A stretch of DNA of 64,000 nucleotides, taken from contig CAMDHH010000002.1 of the NCBI GenBank assembly GCA_945898065.1, forward strand, positions 36,717 through 100,716, in the 5' to 3' direction. A program made the translations under genes and the position numbers. Below are positions 34,369 through 44,056 of the stretch, in pieces; positions within the stretch are counted from its first letter, which is position 1, and each line of letters starts with the position of its first letter. The notes beneath the pieces were generated by a model, which worked only from the letters and a program-made list of their open reading frames with translations, made no database searches and had not been told where the DNA came from. This stretch comes from Bifidobacterium breve (GTDB lineage Bacteria; Actinomycetota; Actinomycetes; Nanopelagicales; Nanopelagicaceae).

Positions 34369-35397
34369 ATGTCATCGAATAGTTTGAGCTCGTCGTTTCC
34401 AGGCTTTCTAACTCTTATCGATTTTGAAGCAACATCAAGATTCAAACAATCTGCCCGAGCAATTGAGATCGGATTGGTTGCACTTGATGAAAAACTAAAT
34501 GAAGTCGCAAGATATTCTTCAATCATAAAACCACCAGTACGGGTGAGCCAAGAAATTATGCTCTATACCCGCCTCTCTCCACGAGAAATATCGAGCGCAC
34601 CAACATTTTCAAATATATGGCCAGAGCTCCACCCGTTTTTCGATAACCGCGTCCTTGTGGCTCAAAATGCTTCATACGACTTAGCAGTATTGCAAACAGA
34701 ACTATCAGATTTGCAACTTACTTATCAACTCCCTTCGATTTGTACGTATGAAATGGCCCAACGCAATCTAAAAAAGATAACCAAGGATCTTAAACTTCCG
34801 ACGATATGTGAATATTTTGGAATTCCGCTCGATGCTCACAAGGCTCTTGATGACGCAATTGCCGCCGGAGAAGTTCTCAAGAAATTCTTAGGCATGAATC
34901 CATCGGAATACAGTGTCATTGGACGAGCAATCGATGCACGTGTTGCAATTCCTAGGCCCACCATTGTTGCTAAGCCTGCATTGAATAGGCTTCCTGGCGA
35001 GTTCATAAAATATGCTGAATCTCTAGAAAAGAACTCTGATATTTCTACACAGTTGATTCGATTGAAAACTGATGATGAGATTGAAAAGCTTGCACAATCA
35101 ATATTGCGGGATGGGCGTAGTCAGGTCTGTCTCACGGGGGAGCCTTCAATGGGCAAGGATCAATTTGCTCGTGATTTGAATGAAATTGGATTTGCTTACA
35201 CATTAGGCGATATTCGAAAAACCAAAACTGCATTCTTTGTAATTGGCGTCAAAGATACGGGAAACGGGAAGATCCAGGATGCACAACTTCACAAAATCCC
35301 CACTTTTGCAGATGCCGACTATCAGTATTTACTAAAAGTAATCCGAAATGCAAAAGGCATCAAGAGGACTATTCCGAATAGACCTTTCTCCGAATAG
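34369..35397 (+). CDS. DEDDh 3'-5' exonuclease with C-terminal BRCT-like domain
   Basis: The first 170 residues form a DnaQ-type exonuclease domain: Asp18-x-Glu20 (LIDFEAT), Asp104 (NASYDLAVL) and His157-x4-Asp162 (HKALDDA), the full DEDDh set. After a linker, residues from about 245 (RSQVCLTGEPSMGKDQFARD) resemble a BRCT domain, ending with a YQYLLKVI helix. DEDDh-BRCT proteins occur in actinobacteria. It is followed 9 bp later by the NERD-helicase gene, so the two probably act together on DNA ends. Start ATG 34369 lacks a ribosome site; TTAGAT lies 7 nt upstream. Confidence 0.75.
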   Translation: MSSNSLSSSFPGFLTLIDFEATSRFKQSARAIEIGLVALDEKLNEVARYSSIIKPPVRVSQEIMLYTRLSPREISSAPTFSNIWPELHPFFDNRVLVAQNASYDLAVLQTELSDLQLTYQLPSICTYEMAQRNLKKITKDLKLPTICEYFGIPLDAHKALDDAIAAGEVLKKFLGMNPSEYSVIGRAIDARVAIPRPTIVAKPALNRLPGEFIKYAESLEKNSDISTQLIRLKTDDEIEKLAQSILRDGRSQVCLTGEPSMGKDQFARDLNEIGFAYTLGDIRKTKTAFFVIGVKDTGNGKIQDAQLHKIPTFADADYQYLLKVIRNAKGIKRTIPNRPFSE

Positions 35398-35406
35398 GAT
35401 TCTCGG

Positions 35407-37335
35407 GTGGCCACCATACATACCGCACTTCCCGAAGATCGCACAGGGCATCATGGTGAATATGTAGTTGGACAAACTTTAAAGAATTTCTCAAATCCAG
35501 GACTCGAACTTTGGTTCGATGTGAATTACATAGCAGGAATTACGGATTTAGACCTAATTCTTTCGGATAATCAAGTTGGAATGTATTTAATCGAAATAAA
35601 ATCAATGAAAGTGGACGCGATTCAAGAATTCACGAGTACTGATTTTATTCTCTTTCAAAATCAGAAAAAACAGCATCCAATTACGCAGCTACGCACAGGT
35701 TCGCTAAAACTACGAGACTACCTAAAGAGAATACCAAAATTCAAAGCAAGTCGAAGTATGCCATTCATCCAATCAACAGTTCTTTGGTCTGAAATTACTC
35801 GCGCTGAATGGAGAAAACATTTTGATAATTCACAAATCATTGGATTCCATGAAATGTGTATATTCAAGGACGATCTCGCTAGCTACAACAAGCTCATAAG
35901 TGCGCTTCAGCGCCTCTGGGAAAATCCAATTTTGGGGATAAATGTCCCACAGCATGCTCGATGTGAACATGGGGATATGGACGCCTTTCGAAAAGCGATA
36001 GAACCTTCAAAACATAAAATTGATCTGTCGCAATCGATGTCTGATGAGATTGCACGACCTGTGAAAGATTCCTCTCGCATCGCAGACAAGTACGCCATCG
36101 GTAAGCAATGTTTCGTCTCAATTCAAGGGCCACCTGGCACCGGAAAAACAACAATCCTTCGTGAAATTGGATTACGAAATCTAGCGGCTGGTGCTCGCGT
36201 ACTTCATGTTTGTTTCAATAAAGTTTTGGCGGCAGACCAGAAACGTGAGTATCAAATACTCCGAAAGAATATCGACGAATATGGATTTATTGACGTTTTT
36301 GACATTTGGGAGCTGTATAAAGAGCTGGGACACTCTGGTGGCATTAATTTTGAGGATAACGTTCTCGAAAGTGTAAAAGCGTTTCTAGTTTCAGAGAATG
36401 GAACTGGCTTCATGAAGTATGACGTGATTCTTATAGATGAATCACAAGATTTGCGAAACAATTTTTTCGAAATTGTAGGACTAATCGCAAGTCCGAATGC
36501 ATCATGGTTTATTGCCTACGGAAAAGGGCAAGAGACAAATAATTTCGTAGTTAATGAATCGCATCCAAGCCCTTGGCTGAAAGAATTTCTTGCTCGAGCA
36601 GATGCAAATCATCTGAAACGATCGTTTCGAAATTCGACAAAAGCTTTCCTGCTAGCTCAATCTTTCTGGGAGAATTTTCCTAAACTGACCGAAGCGAAAA
36701 TATGGTTAGAAGCTAAATTCAGGTTACAAGCCAGTCCCGATAATCAGTTCGAGTTAGATTTGGAAATTCCGCAAACGAAGAATGATTTCAGAGTTGAGAT
36801 TTTGCCCTCCGAGAAGAAGCGTGAATCAGCAATTCGTAATATGGTTCTCTCGGCAATTGAAGATGCACGTCGGGCTAATCGGGGTGAAGATTTACTAGTT
36901 GCAGTCCTCGCTCCGTCAGCGAAAAAACCTGAAGAGATAGATGACCCCATTGCGAGTGCTTACGAAATAGTAAAGAAAGTGCTGGATGAAGTAGCGACGG
37001 ATTTGCACTTAGATTTTTTCGACTTAGTGCCAAAGGCTAACAGGCGTGACGTTCCTAAAATTGGCGCAATTCGTCTGGTTACTCTTCAGGGAATCCGTGG
37101 GCTTAGCGCATCGCACGTGATTATCTTTGATCTTTTGCAACTTGAAAAGTGGGCGAAGCGAATAGGTGGTTCCATAAAGCCGCCATTAATAAATCTCACA
37201 TATATTGCCTTAAGTCGCTCAAAAGCTTCGACTATAGTTGCAATAGAGGATTCGGTAGATTCAGAGATTGAACCATTCCTAATGACCATGCTTGGTTATG
37301 CAACAGAATTATCTATAAAGCAGGTTGAGAAGTGA
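35407..37335 (+). CDS. NERD nuclease-like domain fused to SF1 (UvrD/PcrA-type) helicase
   Basis: The N-terminal NERD domain of this 642-residue protein shows GHHGEYVVG, TDLDLIL and IEIKS, the Glu/Asp/Glu-x-Lys set of a PD-(D/E)XK fold. The SF1 helicase core follows: GPPGTGKTT at 241-249, ILIDESQD (motif II), RSFRNS (motif IV-like), LVTLQGIRGLSASHVIIF (motif V) and YIALSRSKA (motif VI). The start is GTG 35407. Pairing with the exonuclease upstream gives a two-gene nuclease-helicase module suited to DNA-end processing or antiphage defence. Confidence 0.8.
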   Translation: MATIHTALPEDRTGHHGEYVVGQTLKNFSNPGLELWFDVNYIAGITDLDLILSDNQVGMYLIEIKSMKVDAIQEFTSTDFILFQNQKKQHPITQLRTGSLKLRDYLKRIPKFKASRSMPFIQSTVLWSEITRAEWRKHFDNSQIIGFHEMCIFKDDLASYNKLISALQRLWENPILGINVPQHARCEHGDMDAFRKAIEPSKHKIDLSQSMSDEIARPVKDSSRIADKYAIGKQCFVSIQGPPGTGKTTILREIGLRNLAAGARVLHVCFNKVLAADQKREYQILRKNIDEYGFIDVFDIWELYKELGHSGGINFEDNVLESVKAFLVSENGTGFMKYDVILIDESQDLRNNFFEIVGLIASPNASWFIAYGKGQETNNFVVNESHPSPWLKEFLARADANHLKRSFRNSTKAFLLAQSFWENFPKLTEAKIWLEAKFRLQASPDNQFELDLEIPQTKNDFRVEILPSEKKRESAIRNMVLSAIEDARRANRGEDLLVAVLAPSAKKPEEIDDPIASAYEIVKKVLDEVATDLHLDFFDLVPKANRRDVPKIGAIRLVTLQGIRGLSASHVIIFDLLQLEKWAKRIGGSIKPPLINLTYIALSRSKASTIVAIEDSVDSEIEPFLMTMLGYATELSIKQVEK

Positions 37336-37528
37336 TTTTGACTCGAGTGCAACTTTATTTCATGAATGGACAATAATGAGGTTTTTCAAGCACACTCCGT
37401 AGAGTAAGACTGAAGGACTTAGTAGGAAATTGCAAAAAGTTACTTTTGCTTTCTTAGCAATATTTTGAGTGGTATTCCTGATGTTGCTTGTAATTAGTAC
37501 AATGTTTTTATGAAGCCTGGAAGTGAGC

Positions 37529-39442
37529 ATGCACAGTATGTTTAAGCCAACCGAAGAACAAAGCAGAATTGTTACCGCTGCTCGAACGGGTCAAGATTTA
37601 GTCGTACAAGCTTTAGCTGGTACTGGAAAGACTTCCACTTTGAAATTACTGGCGGAAGCATTGCCCGATAAAAAAGGTACGTACATCGCATTTAATAGGG
37701 CTGTAGTTGAAGAGGCTAAAAGCAAGTTCCCATCAAACGTAAAATGTAGGACTGCGCATTCTCTCGCATACGCGGCAATTGGATATCAATTTAGAGAGAG
37801 AATGACGAGCACAGAGAGAGTAACAATGCGCCAAATGGCGGCATGGATGGAAGCATCAAAATTCGACTATCGGTTCAATAAGACAAATCATTCGCTAACA
37901 CCGGAACAGATAGCTCAGAGTGCGATGCAAAGTGTGACTAACTTCTGTAAAAGCACAGATTTGGAAGTTCTTGAAAAGCATATAGAAGTTCCTATTCTCG
38001 TGTCTCTTAATAAGAAATCTGAAAAGATCTTTTGCAAGGAGGTATTGCGGCTTGCCATTCTGTCCTGGGAAGACATTCAAAAGTCTAATGGATATCTAAA
38101 ATTTAGCCATGATCATTATCTAAAAATGTGGCAGTTATCTAGGCCAGTAATCAAAGGTGATTTTATCTTATTTGATGAAGCACAGGATGCAGATCCGGTT
38201 ATGTTATGGATAATTGAAGCCCAAAAGGGAGTGCAAAAAATTTTCTGCGGAGATCAATATCAAGCAATCTATGAATGGCGTGGGGCGCAGAATGCTCTTG
38301 AAAACATTTCTGCGGAGAAGACTTTATGGCTAACTCAAAGTTTCCGTTTCGGACCAAAGATTGCAGACGAAGCAAACGATATTTTACGGTTTTTGGATGC
38401 GAATGTAGAAGTCAAGGGTTACCCAAAAATAGATTCCCGCATTGATAAAGTCTTGAATCCAACTGCGATACTTTGCAGAACAAATGCTGGTGTAATTCAG
38501 CAAGTTTTGGAAGAGTTACAAAAGAATCGAAAGGTTTCTATTCTTGGAAGGAAAGAGGAGCTAATATATTTTGCAGAGGCTTGTGGTGACCTGCAATTAG
38601 GTAAGCGAACCTCGCACCCAGAATTGGCACCGTTTGAATCCTGGCAGGAAGTAAAGAATTATGCAGATGAATATCCAGAAGAGGCGCAAGAAATTTTGAC
38701 GATGATTGATCTTGTAGATCGATTTGGTGTCAGGAGATTGGTCAACGCCTTGAGGGAGGTAGTTCCAGAATCGGAAGCAGATGTACTGATTTCTACAGCA
38801 CATAAAGCAAAAGGTCGTGAGTGGAAGTCAGTAAAGCTGGCCGGTGATTTTTTGCATCCCCAAGACATGGATACTGAAGATCTCAGACTTGCCTACGTCG
38901 CGGTTACACGGGCGATAGAAGTACTTGATCTGTCTGAATGGATACTGATTCAGCCACTAGCGAAAGATTCGAATGCTAAAAAGAACTTGAAATCTGAAAA
39001 TGTTCTTGCCCGGGCTAGCGAAAATACCGAAGTTGAGACCGATACCCAAGATTTCCGCAGTGGGACTAGATGGACGCATGAACAAGATTTACAACTTGTA
39101 GAAAAATCGATGAAGGGCTCATCACTGAATCAGATTTCAAGAGAGATGGGTCGTTCGGAGACCGCAATCGAGTCCCGACTTGCTAAATGGTATTTACTAG
39201 CAATAAATGATTCGGATAAAACGGACATAACAAGATATGACTTTAGGCATGACGCCTGGAACGAAAGCAAAGTTGAACTCTTATTTGCGTGCTGGGAAAA
39301 AGACATGGAAGTCGTCGAAATTGCGGACGAATTAGACGTAAGTATTTTTAGAATTGCAACTCAAATAATAAGACACGATTTGGTCGAGATTGGTGAAGCA
39401 TTTACTGATGCAATTGAGGAATTTTATTCTCACGATAAGTAA
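37529..39442 (+). CDS. UvrD/FBH1-like SF1 helicase with C-terminal HTH repeats
   Basis: Helicase motifs in this 637-residue protein: ALAGTGKTSTL (I), LFDEAQDADP (II), GDQYQAIYEWRGA (III), QSFRFGPKIA (IV), ISTAHKAKGREWKSV (V) and AYVAVTRAIE (VI). The layout recalls the compact FBH1-like branch. The last 130 residues hold two HTH-like units: a Myb/SANT-like RWTHEQDLQLVEKS...RSETAIESRL, then WNESKVELLFACWEKDM...DVSIFRIA. ATG 37529 has GGAAG 5 nt upstream; GTG 37523 is an alternative. A -10-like TACAAT lies at 37498. The preceding 190-bp gap has no gene. Confidence 0.8.
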   Translation: MHSMFKPTEEQSRIVTAARTGQDLVVQALAGTGKTSTLKLLAEALPDKKGTYIAFNRAVVEEAKSKFPSNVKCRTAHSLAYAAIGYQFRERMTSTERVTMRQMAAWMEASKFDYRFNKTNHSLTPEQIAQSAMQSVTNFCKSTDLEVLEKHIEVPILVSLNKKSEKIFCKEVLRLAILSWEDIQKSNGYLKFSHDHYLKMWQLSRPVIKGDFILFDEAQDADPVMLWIIEAQKGVQKIFCGDQYQAIYEWRGAQNALENISAEKTLWLTQSFRFGPKIADEANDILRFLDANVEVKGYPKIDSRIDKVLNPTAILCRTNAGVIQQVLEELQKNRKVSILGRKEELIYFAEACGDLQLGKRTSHPELAPFESWQEVKNYADEYPEEAQEILTMIDLVDRFGVRRLVNALREVVPESEADVLISTAHKAKGREWKSVKLAGDFLHPQDMDTEDLRLAYVAVTRAIEVLDLSEWILIQPLAKDSNAKKNLKSENVLARASENTEVETDTQDFRSGTRWTHEQDLQLVEKSMKGSSLNQISREMGRSETAIESRLAKWYLLAINDSDKTDITRYDFRHDAWNESKVELLFACWEKDMEVVEIADELDVSIFRIATQIIRHDLVEIGEAFTDAIEEFYSHDK

Positions 39443-39517
39443 GTAGAGCCACGTGGATAAAGTAAACAGTCAACCGCACTTAATTGAAAAATACTAAGGA
39501 CAAAAGTTAGACTTTAT

Positions 39518-39784
39518 CTAAGTGTTACGAACCAATTTCCATGAGCTTGGACCAGTTCGATCAATAAGCAATGCTTTCTTGGCTTTTGTGCGGCACCACG
39601 CTAAGCGGTATTGAATTTCAGTTCTGTTTCCTGACCTAATTTGATTCGCAAGTTCACTGCTTATACCTAGATCCTTGATTACAGCTTGGTCGATTTCGCG
39701 GACTGTAAGGCCACTAGGGTGCTGAGCTAGTATTTTCAGGAGTGAGCCAGAAAGCTCAAAAGAAGAGGGCATTTGAGAGGTCAT
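39518..39784 (-). CDS. Mrr_N-like winged-helix protein
   Basis: This 88-residue protein has the winged-helix pattern found at the N terminus of Mrr-type restriction proteins: LLKILAQHPSGLTVREID, then RTEIQYRLAWCRTKAKKALLI, then a final GPSSWKLV wing. The nuclease domain is absent. It lies 42 bp downstream of the C5 methyltransferase on the same strand and may regulate or assist the restriction-modification cluster (inference). Confidence 0.55.
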   Translation of the reverse strand: MTSQMPSSFELSGSLLKILAQHPSGLTVREIDQAVIKDLGISSELANQIRSGNRTEIQYRLAWCRTKAKKALLIDRTGPSSWKLVRNT

Positions 39785-39826
39785 GACTAAACCTTAACGA
39801 GTTATCGGGTGAAAGCAAATAGTTTT

Positions 39827-40777
39827 CTAATCAATTGCTCTCATGATTTGGGCTGCGATCCGCTTGATTACAGGCACAACCACGGCATTTCCCGCTTGCT
39901 TATAGAGCTGGCTATTTGCGATCCCAATAGGCAGCTTGAATGATTTAGGAAATCCCATCAAGTTGAAACATTCCCTTGGTGTCAACTTCCTAATGCCATG
40001 TTTCGTTAGGACAAGGGGAACATTATGGCCACCGGTTCCCATGTTGGCTGTGAGTGTGGGGCAGAGGCCACTCTTATTCTCGCGAACATAGTGTCGGCGC
40101 CATTGGTAAACAGTGTCCTGGCTGGTAATACTTTTGACAAGCTCCTTGGTCATGTATTTATCGTTGTAGTAGAAATTATCATCGACCTTGGATTCGAAAT
40201 CAATAAAGGCTCCAAGATCGAGGGGCGCATTTATTTCTTTTGGAAACTCAAACCTTGAATAGTCTCTCTTTTTTAGGAACCCCACGATGTAAATACGTTC
40301 GCGATTCTGTGGAATTTTTGAGTATTGCGCTGCATTCATAACTTTGTAGGAAACGTGATAACCCAGAGTCTCTAAAGCTTGTATTACAACCTTGAAAGTT
40401 TTTCCACCATCATGGCCAGTCAAATTTTTTACATTTTCCAGGAAGACGATAGAAGGCTTTTTCTCGTCCAAAATTCGTACAATCTCCCAAAAAACATTTC
40501 CACGCGGATCTTTAAAACCTTTTCGATATCCCGCCACAGAAAATGCTTGGCAAGGAAATCCACCAGTCAACACATCAATCTGGGGAATTTCTTGCGTTTG
40601 AAGTTCATGGATATCACGAAGAATTAAGGAGTGAGAATGATTAAGCGAATAAGTGACGCCCGCATATTTGTCAATCTCATTTGCGAGTAATGGTGTAAAC
40701 CCAGCCTGTTTAAAGCCGAGTTCTATTCCGCCTACTCCAGCAAATAGGCCTGCCATGGATAGAGGTGAACTTTGCAT
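39827..40777 (-). CDS. DNA (cytosine-5) methyltransferase
   Basis: This 316-residue enzyme has the C5 motifs in order: AGLFAGVGGIELGF (I, AdoMet), GGFPCQAFS with catalytic Cys76 (IV), FLENVKNL (VI), QNRERIYIVGF (VIII), LTPRECFNLMGFP (IX) and YKQAGNAVVVPV (X). The target-recognition region between VIII and IX is short. It diverges from the endonuclease gene and should protect host DNA from it. The start at 40777 is supported by TAAGCT 6 nt upstream within a PafBC-like motif, giving a leaderless mRNA. Confidence 0.92.
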   Translation of the reverse strand: MQSSPLSMAGLFAGVGGIELGFKQAGFTPLLANEIDKYAGVTYSLNHSHSLILRDIHELQTQEIPQIDVLTGGFPCQAFSVAGYRKGFKDPRGNVFWEIVRILDEKKPSIVFLENVKNLTGHDGGKTFKVVIQALETLGYHVSYKVMNAAQYSKIPQNRERIYIVGFLKKRDYSRFEFPKEINAPLDLGAFIDFESKVDDNFYYNDKYMTKELVKSITSQDTVYQWRRHYVRENKSGLCPTLTANMGTGGHNVPLVLTKHGIRKLTPRECFNLMGFPKSFKLPIGIANSQLYKQAGNAVVVPVIKRIAAQIMRAID

Positions 40778-40783
40778 GTGGGC

Positions 40784-40805
40784 AGCTTACAGTCTAGCTC
40801 TGACA
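40784..40805 (-). promoter_or_regulatory. PafBC/RecA-NDp-like motif at the methyltransferase promoter
   Basis: On the minus strand: TGTCAGAG, 8 nt, TAAGCT, then 6 nt to the ATG at 40777. A facing TGTCAGTG lies on the plus strand at 40827, but without a TAnnnT box at the right distance. Confidence 0.45.
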
Positions 40806-40886
40806 AATTAGGTATAGACCTTCCTGTGTCAGTGTTTTCTGGATGAAGAACTATCCATGCGGTGCCATGCAGGCTAAATTATCTCC

Positions 40887-42149
40887 GTGGCCAAGCGCGA
40901 ATTTTCCTTTGATGAAGATTTCTATAAGGATGCCCTTATCGCCGTGGGCGGACTTTCGCGTCTTTTTAGCGAGAGCGACCTACCCTTCTTTCATTACCGC
41001 TTTGTCGAAAATCTTTTTGTCCGTGCGACCAAGGGTAAGAATATTTCACGACAAGATGCAGTATTTGACGCATTAGTAGGTGAAAGTAACGGAATCGCAG
41101 TTGGAGTGAAGACTTTTACGATCAAGAAGAAGAGCTCTTATAGTTACGAAAAGGTTCAGGAGTTCACGGCACTTGCCGGTAAAGGGCAACTTGGAAAGAT
41201 GAAGGACAAAGAACTCGTTCAAACTATCGCTAAGGAGCGTAATCGTCGCATACTTCTTGAATCTGCCTCCTTTAATGCAGATCCAGATAAATCGCTTTAC
41301 CACTGCCTTATTCGGCGAGAAGGTGAAGCAGTCATCCATGAAGAGCCATATCCTGTAATAAGAATGGATAAAATCAAACCACTTTCGCCAGGTGGGAAAA
41401 CTATTTCGAAATTTGGTATAAAAACAAGTAACATTCATTTTCATGATGGGTTCAATTACTACAGGTACTCACGTGCGAAAAATGTGCTGCTCAAGAGATT
41501 TGAAATAAAGAGTGGAGAGAATTCGAAACCAATTCCAATCAAGATTACCGAAGATGTGTTCAGTCATCTTTTTGAAAATGTTCTTGGAGCAGCAGTCACT
41601 CCAGATATGAAAATAACTGGACTTTTTGATGAGCCTCAGCAGGTCCCTGGTATCGATTATGTCGTTCTTCCGCTCTACTCAACTAAGGGTGGTGTGAAAG
41701 CGGTTCCTACAAAATCTGGACTAAACCAATGGAACGCTGCTGGGCGACAGCGCAAATTTGGTGAGGCTTATATTCCTGTTCCTAGTGACATACATAAGTG
41801 TTGTAAAGGATTTTTTCCAATCAGAAAGAACTTTAAGCTCTATCTTCCAAACACTAAGGAAGCAGCCAATGCGAGCTTGTGTCAATCAGGTTACAAGGCT
41901 TTGATGACTAATCCCAATGACGAGCTTTGCAAATGGATTTTTAAGGTCATTGACCCTAATTTCTCATCTTCGATGTACAACAAAGCGCCATCTAGAAAGC
42001 CTTTCACCTATGTTGATCTAGAGACAGCAGGATACGATTCCGTACGAGTTTCAAAGTTAAATGATCCAGAGCGCAAAGGATACGAGATCCAGTTTGAGAT
42101 TATTGGTGCATATGAAGATTTCCTTGAAGAAATGGGGGTGGTCAAGTGA
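40887..42149 (+). CDS. Restriction endonuclease, NgoFVII/PLD-domain family
   Basis: The N-terminal half of this 420-residue protein follows the NgoFVII-type restriction endonuclease pattern: FHYRFVENLFVRATKG, SRQDAVFDALV with GIAVGVKTF, YEKVQEF, ELVQTIAKERNRRI, LYHCLIRREGE and HDGFNYYRYSRAKNVL. This family has a phospholipase-D-like nuclease fold. The C-terminal half has a distinct beta-rich domain (VVLPLYSTKGGVK) that could read DNA. The start is GTG 40887 with TAAATT 6 nt upstream. It overlaps the next gene by 4 nt (GTGA). With the divergent C5 methyltransferase it forms a type II restriction-modification pair. Confidence 0.75.
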   Translation: MAKREFSFDEDFYKDALIAVGGLSRLFSESDLPFFHYRFVENLFVRATKGKNISRQDAVFDALVGESNGIAVGVKTFTIKKKSSYSYEKVQEFTALAGKGQLGKMKDKELVQTIAKERNRRILLESASFNADPDKSLYHCLIRREGEAVIHEEPYPVIRMDKIKPLSPGGKTISKFGIKTSNIHFHDGFNYYRYSRAKNVLLKRFEIKSGENSKPIPIKITEDVFSHLFENVLGAAVTPDMKITGLFDEPQQVPGIDYVVLPLYSTKGGVKAVPTKSGLNQWNAAGRQRKFGEAYIPVPSDIHKCCKGFFPIRKNFKLYLPNTKEAANASLCQSGYKALMTNPNDELCKWIFKVIDPNFSSSMYNKAPSRKPFTYVDLETAGYDSVRVSKLNDPERKGYEIQFEIIGAYEDFLEEMGVVK

Positions 42150-44056
42150 AGTGGATATTCCCTTCAAATAACGGTGGCGAGGTAGATGGATTCAACAATG
42201 CATCAATTGACACATTTAACGGAACTAAGCTCTTTAGTGTTGTACGTGAAACTATCCAAAATTCAATGGATGCTCGTCTCGATAAAGACAAGCCAGTGCG
42301 GGTGAGTTTCACTCTTAGTGATATTGAAAAGGTTAAAGCAGTCGGAATTAATGAACTTGTTCCATTTCTTCAAGGCGCAGGTGATACGGCCAGGTCACAA
42401 CAATCGGATACGCACACTTCAGTTAGGTTCTTTGAACACGCTGTTCAGACGATAAATAGCGCAAAGACAATCCCAGTATTCACCATTAGTGATTTCAATA
42501 CCTGCGGCCTTGAGGGAGATTACGACGATACCGATCCAAAGTTTAAAGGTGATAAGTGGTACGCGCTGATCAAAGGTTCTGGACTAAGTCAAAAATCCAC
42601 CGATGGTGCACTTGGTTCGTTTGGCCACGGCTCAAAGGCCCCTTTTGCGGCAAGCACTTTGCGCACGGTTTTCTACTATTCACAAATTTCAAAAGATGGT
42701 AAATCAGAATCCAGGTTTCAAGGAAAAAGTATTTTACAGTCCATTCGACTGAGGAATTCTACAATGACGCAAGGTACGGGATATTTCAGTAACTCCGAAA
42801 AATGTGACCCTATTTTCGATTCGAGTATCCCGACTTGGATAAAGAGCTTAAGGGATGCTGCAGGAAAGGGAACGGGTACGTCAATTGTTGTACCTTTCCC
42901 TGATCTCGGTTCCGTAGTCGAGAATTTCTGGCAGGAAATGCAAATCTCAATTATTCACAACTTTTACTTAGCAATCAAGAATGAGAATCTAGAAGTTGAT
43001 TTTAACGGTAAAGAATCTCTTAATTCGATGAATTTACTGTCTCAATTTGAAAAACTAATCAAGGATTTAGTCACTGTCATGCCTGAGGGTCATGAAGAGA
43101 AGATGGCCGCACTTGAATGTGCTAAGACCATTGAATTCTGCACCCCAGAAAAGACTGGAGTTTTGAGATCTAAGCCTTTCGGTCGAGTCAGCTGGTACAT
43201 GAGAACTGGTGATGATGTGTCATGGCGCGGGGTAGGTGTTGCACGACAGAATGGAATGCTTATTACTGAGCTGCCTCAATGGCTATTGAAGTTCCCTGGG
43301 ACAAAACCTTTCGACCTGTTCTTATGCGTCGAAGGAGAATCTGGTTCACGCATTCTTCGATCGATTGAAGACCCGTCTCACACAAAATTCGAGTTCGACC
43401 GCATACCTGATTTAGATGAACGTCAAGAAGCAGAAAGTTCCTACCGGGCATTTACTAAAGAGGTGCGGCAGCTCATCTTGGAGCACGCTGCTATGGATGC
43501 GAGCGAAGAAGAATTCATTGATGATCTAAACGAATTCTTCTCGGGTGCTGAAGCGACAACAATTGATGATGGCAAGGCTGAGATTTCAAATAAACTTACG
43601 CTTGATCCAATAAAAAAATCAAAGCCTCTCCGCCCATCCAACGTTGGTGCTGATTCGGGCCAGGGCGGAGCAGACGATCAGCTGCCACAGCCAACATCAG
43701 GTTCCGGTGTGACCGAAGTGCGCGGTGGCACACCGGCTGTAGATTTTGCTGGAGCAATGGGTTCAAGCGGCAAAAAATTCGAGCTCCCCCTCGGCGATAC
43801 ACGTATTGTCCACATCGGAGGTAAAACTTCAAAACTTTATTTCAATCTAGATCATTCAGGTCCGTTTACGTTGTCGATTGGAAAAGTAGGAGAACTTGAG
43901 TCCGAACTTCTGAAATATAAGACAACCAATGATCCGGTTTGGAAGACCAAGCGTGCCTTTAATTGTAAGAAAAAGGGAAGTCGCGTGAGCATCGAAGTCG
44001 AATTAGAACCTGGTGCAGAAAAATATGCACTTCAATTGGTGGCTAACATTGTCTAA
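42146..44056 (+). CDS. GHKL-type ATPase associated with the restriction cluster
   Basis: This 636-residue protein starts with a GHKL (Hsp90/MutL-like) ATP-binding domain: N-box VVRETIQNSMDARL with Glu35, Asn39 and Asp42, then GSFGHGSKAPF as the Gly-rich lid. The middle is not recognised. A Pro/Gly/Ser-rich linker (near 510-545) leads to a small beta-rich C-terminal domain. It starts with GTG inside the endonuclease stop region, so the two are translationally coupled. It may act as an ATP-driven clamp or switch for the nuclease (inference). Confidence 0.75.
   Translation: MKWIFPSNNGGEVDGFNNASIDTFNGTKLFSVVRETIQNSMDARLDKDKPVRVSFTLSDIEKVKAVGINELVPFLQGAGDTARSQQSDTHTSVRFFEHAVQTINSAKTIPVFTISDFNTCGLEGDYDDTDPKFKGDKWYALIKGSGLSQKSTDGALGSFGHGSKAPFAASTLRTVFYYSQISKDGKSESRFQGKSILQSIRLRNSTMTQGTGYFSNSEKCDPIFDSSIPTWIKSLRDAAGKGTGTSIVVPFPDLGSVVENFWQEMQISIIHNFYLAIKNENLEVDFNGKESLNSMNLLSQFEKLIKDLVTVMPEGHEEKMAALECAKTIEFCTPEKTGVLRSKPFGRVSWYMRTGDDVSWRGVGVARQNGMLITELPQWLLKFPGTKPFDLFLCVEGESGSRILRSIEDPSHTKFEFDRIPDLDERQEAESSYRAFTKEVRQLILEHAAMDASEEEFIDDLNEFFSGAEATTIDDGKAEISNKLTLDPIKKSKPLRPSNVGADSGQGGADDQLPQPTSGSGVTEVRGGTPAVDFAGAMGSSGKKFELPLGDTRIVHIGGKTSKLYFNLDHSGPFTLSIGKVGELESELLKYKTTNDPVWKTKRAFNCKKKGSRVSIEVELEPGAEKYALQLVANIV

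Noticed and set aside
40827..40850. PafBC-like motif TGTCAGTG before the endonuclease gene
   Set aside because: The 8-mer fits but the sequence 8 nt later (ATGAAG) is not TAnnnT; the likely -10 is TAAATT at 40875, without a TGTC element at the right distance.
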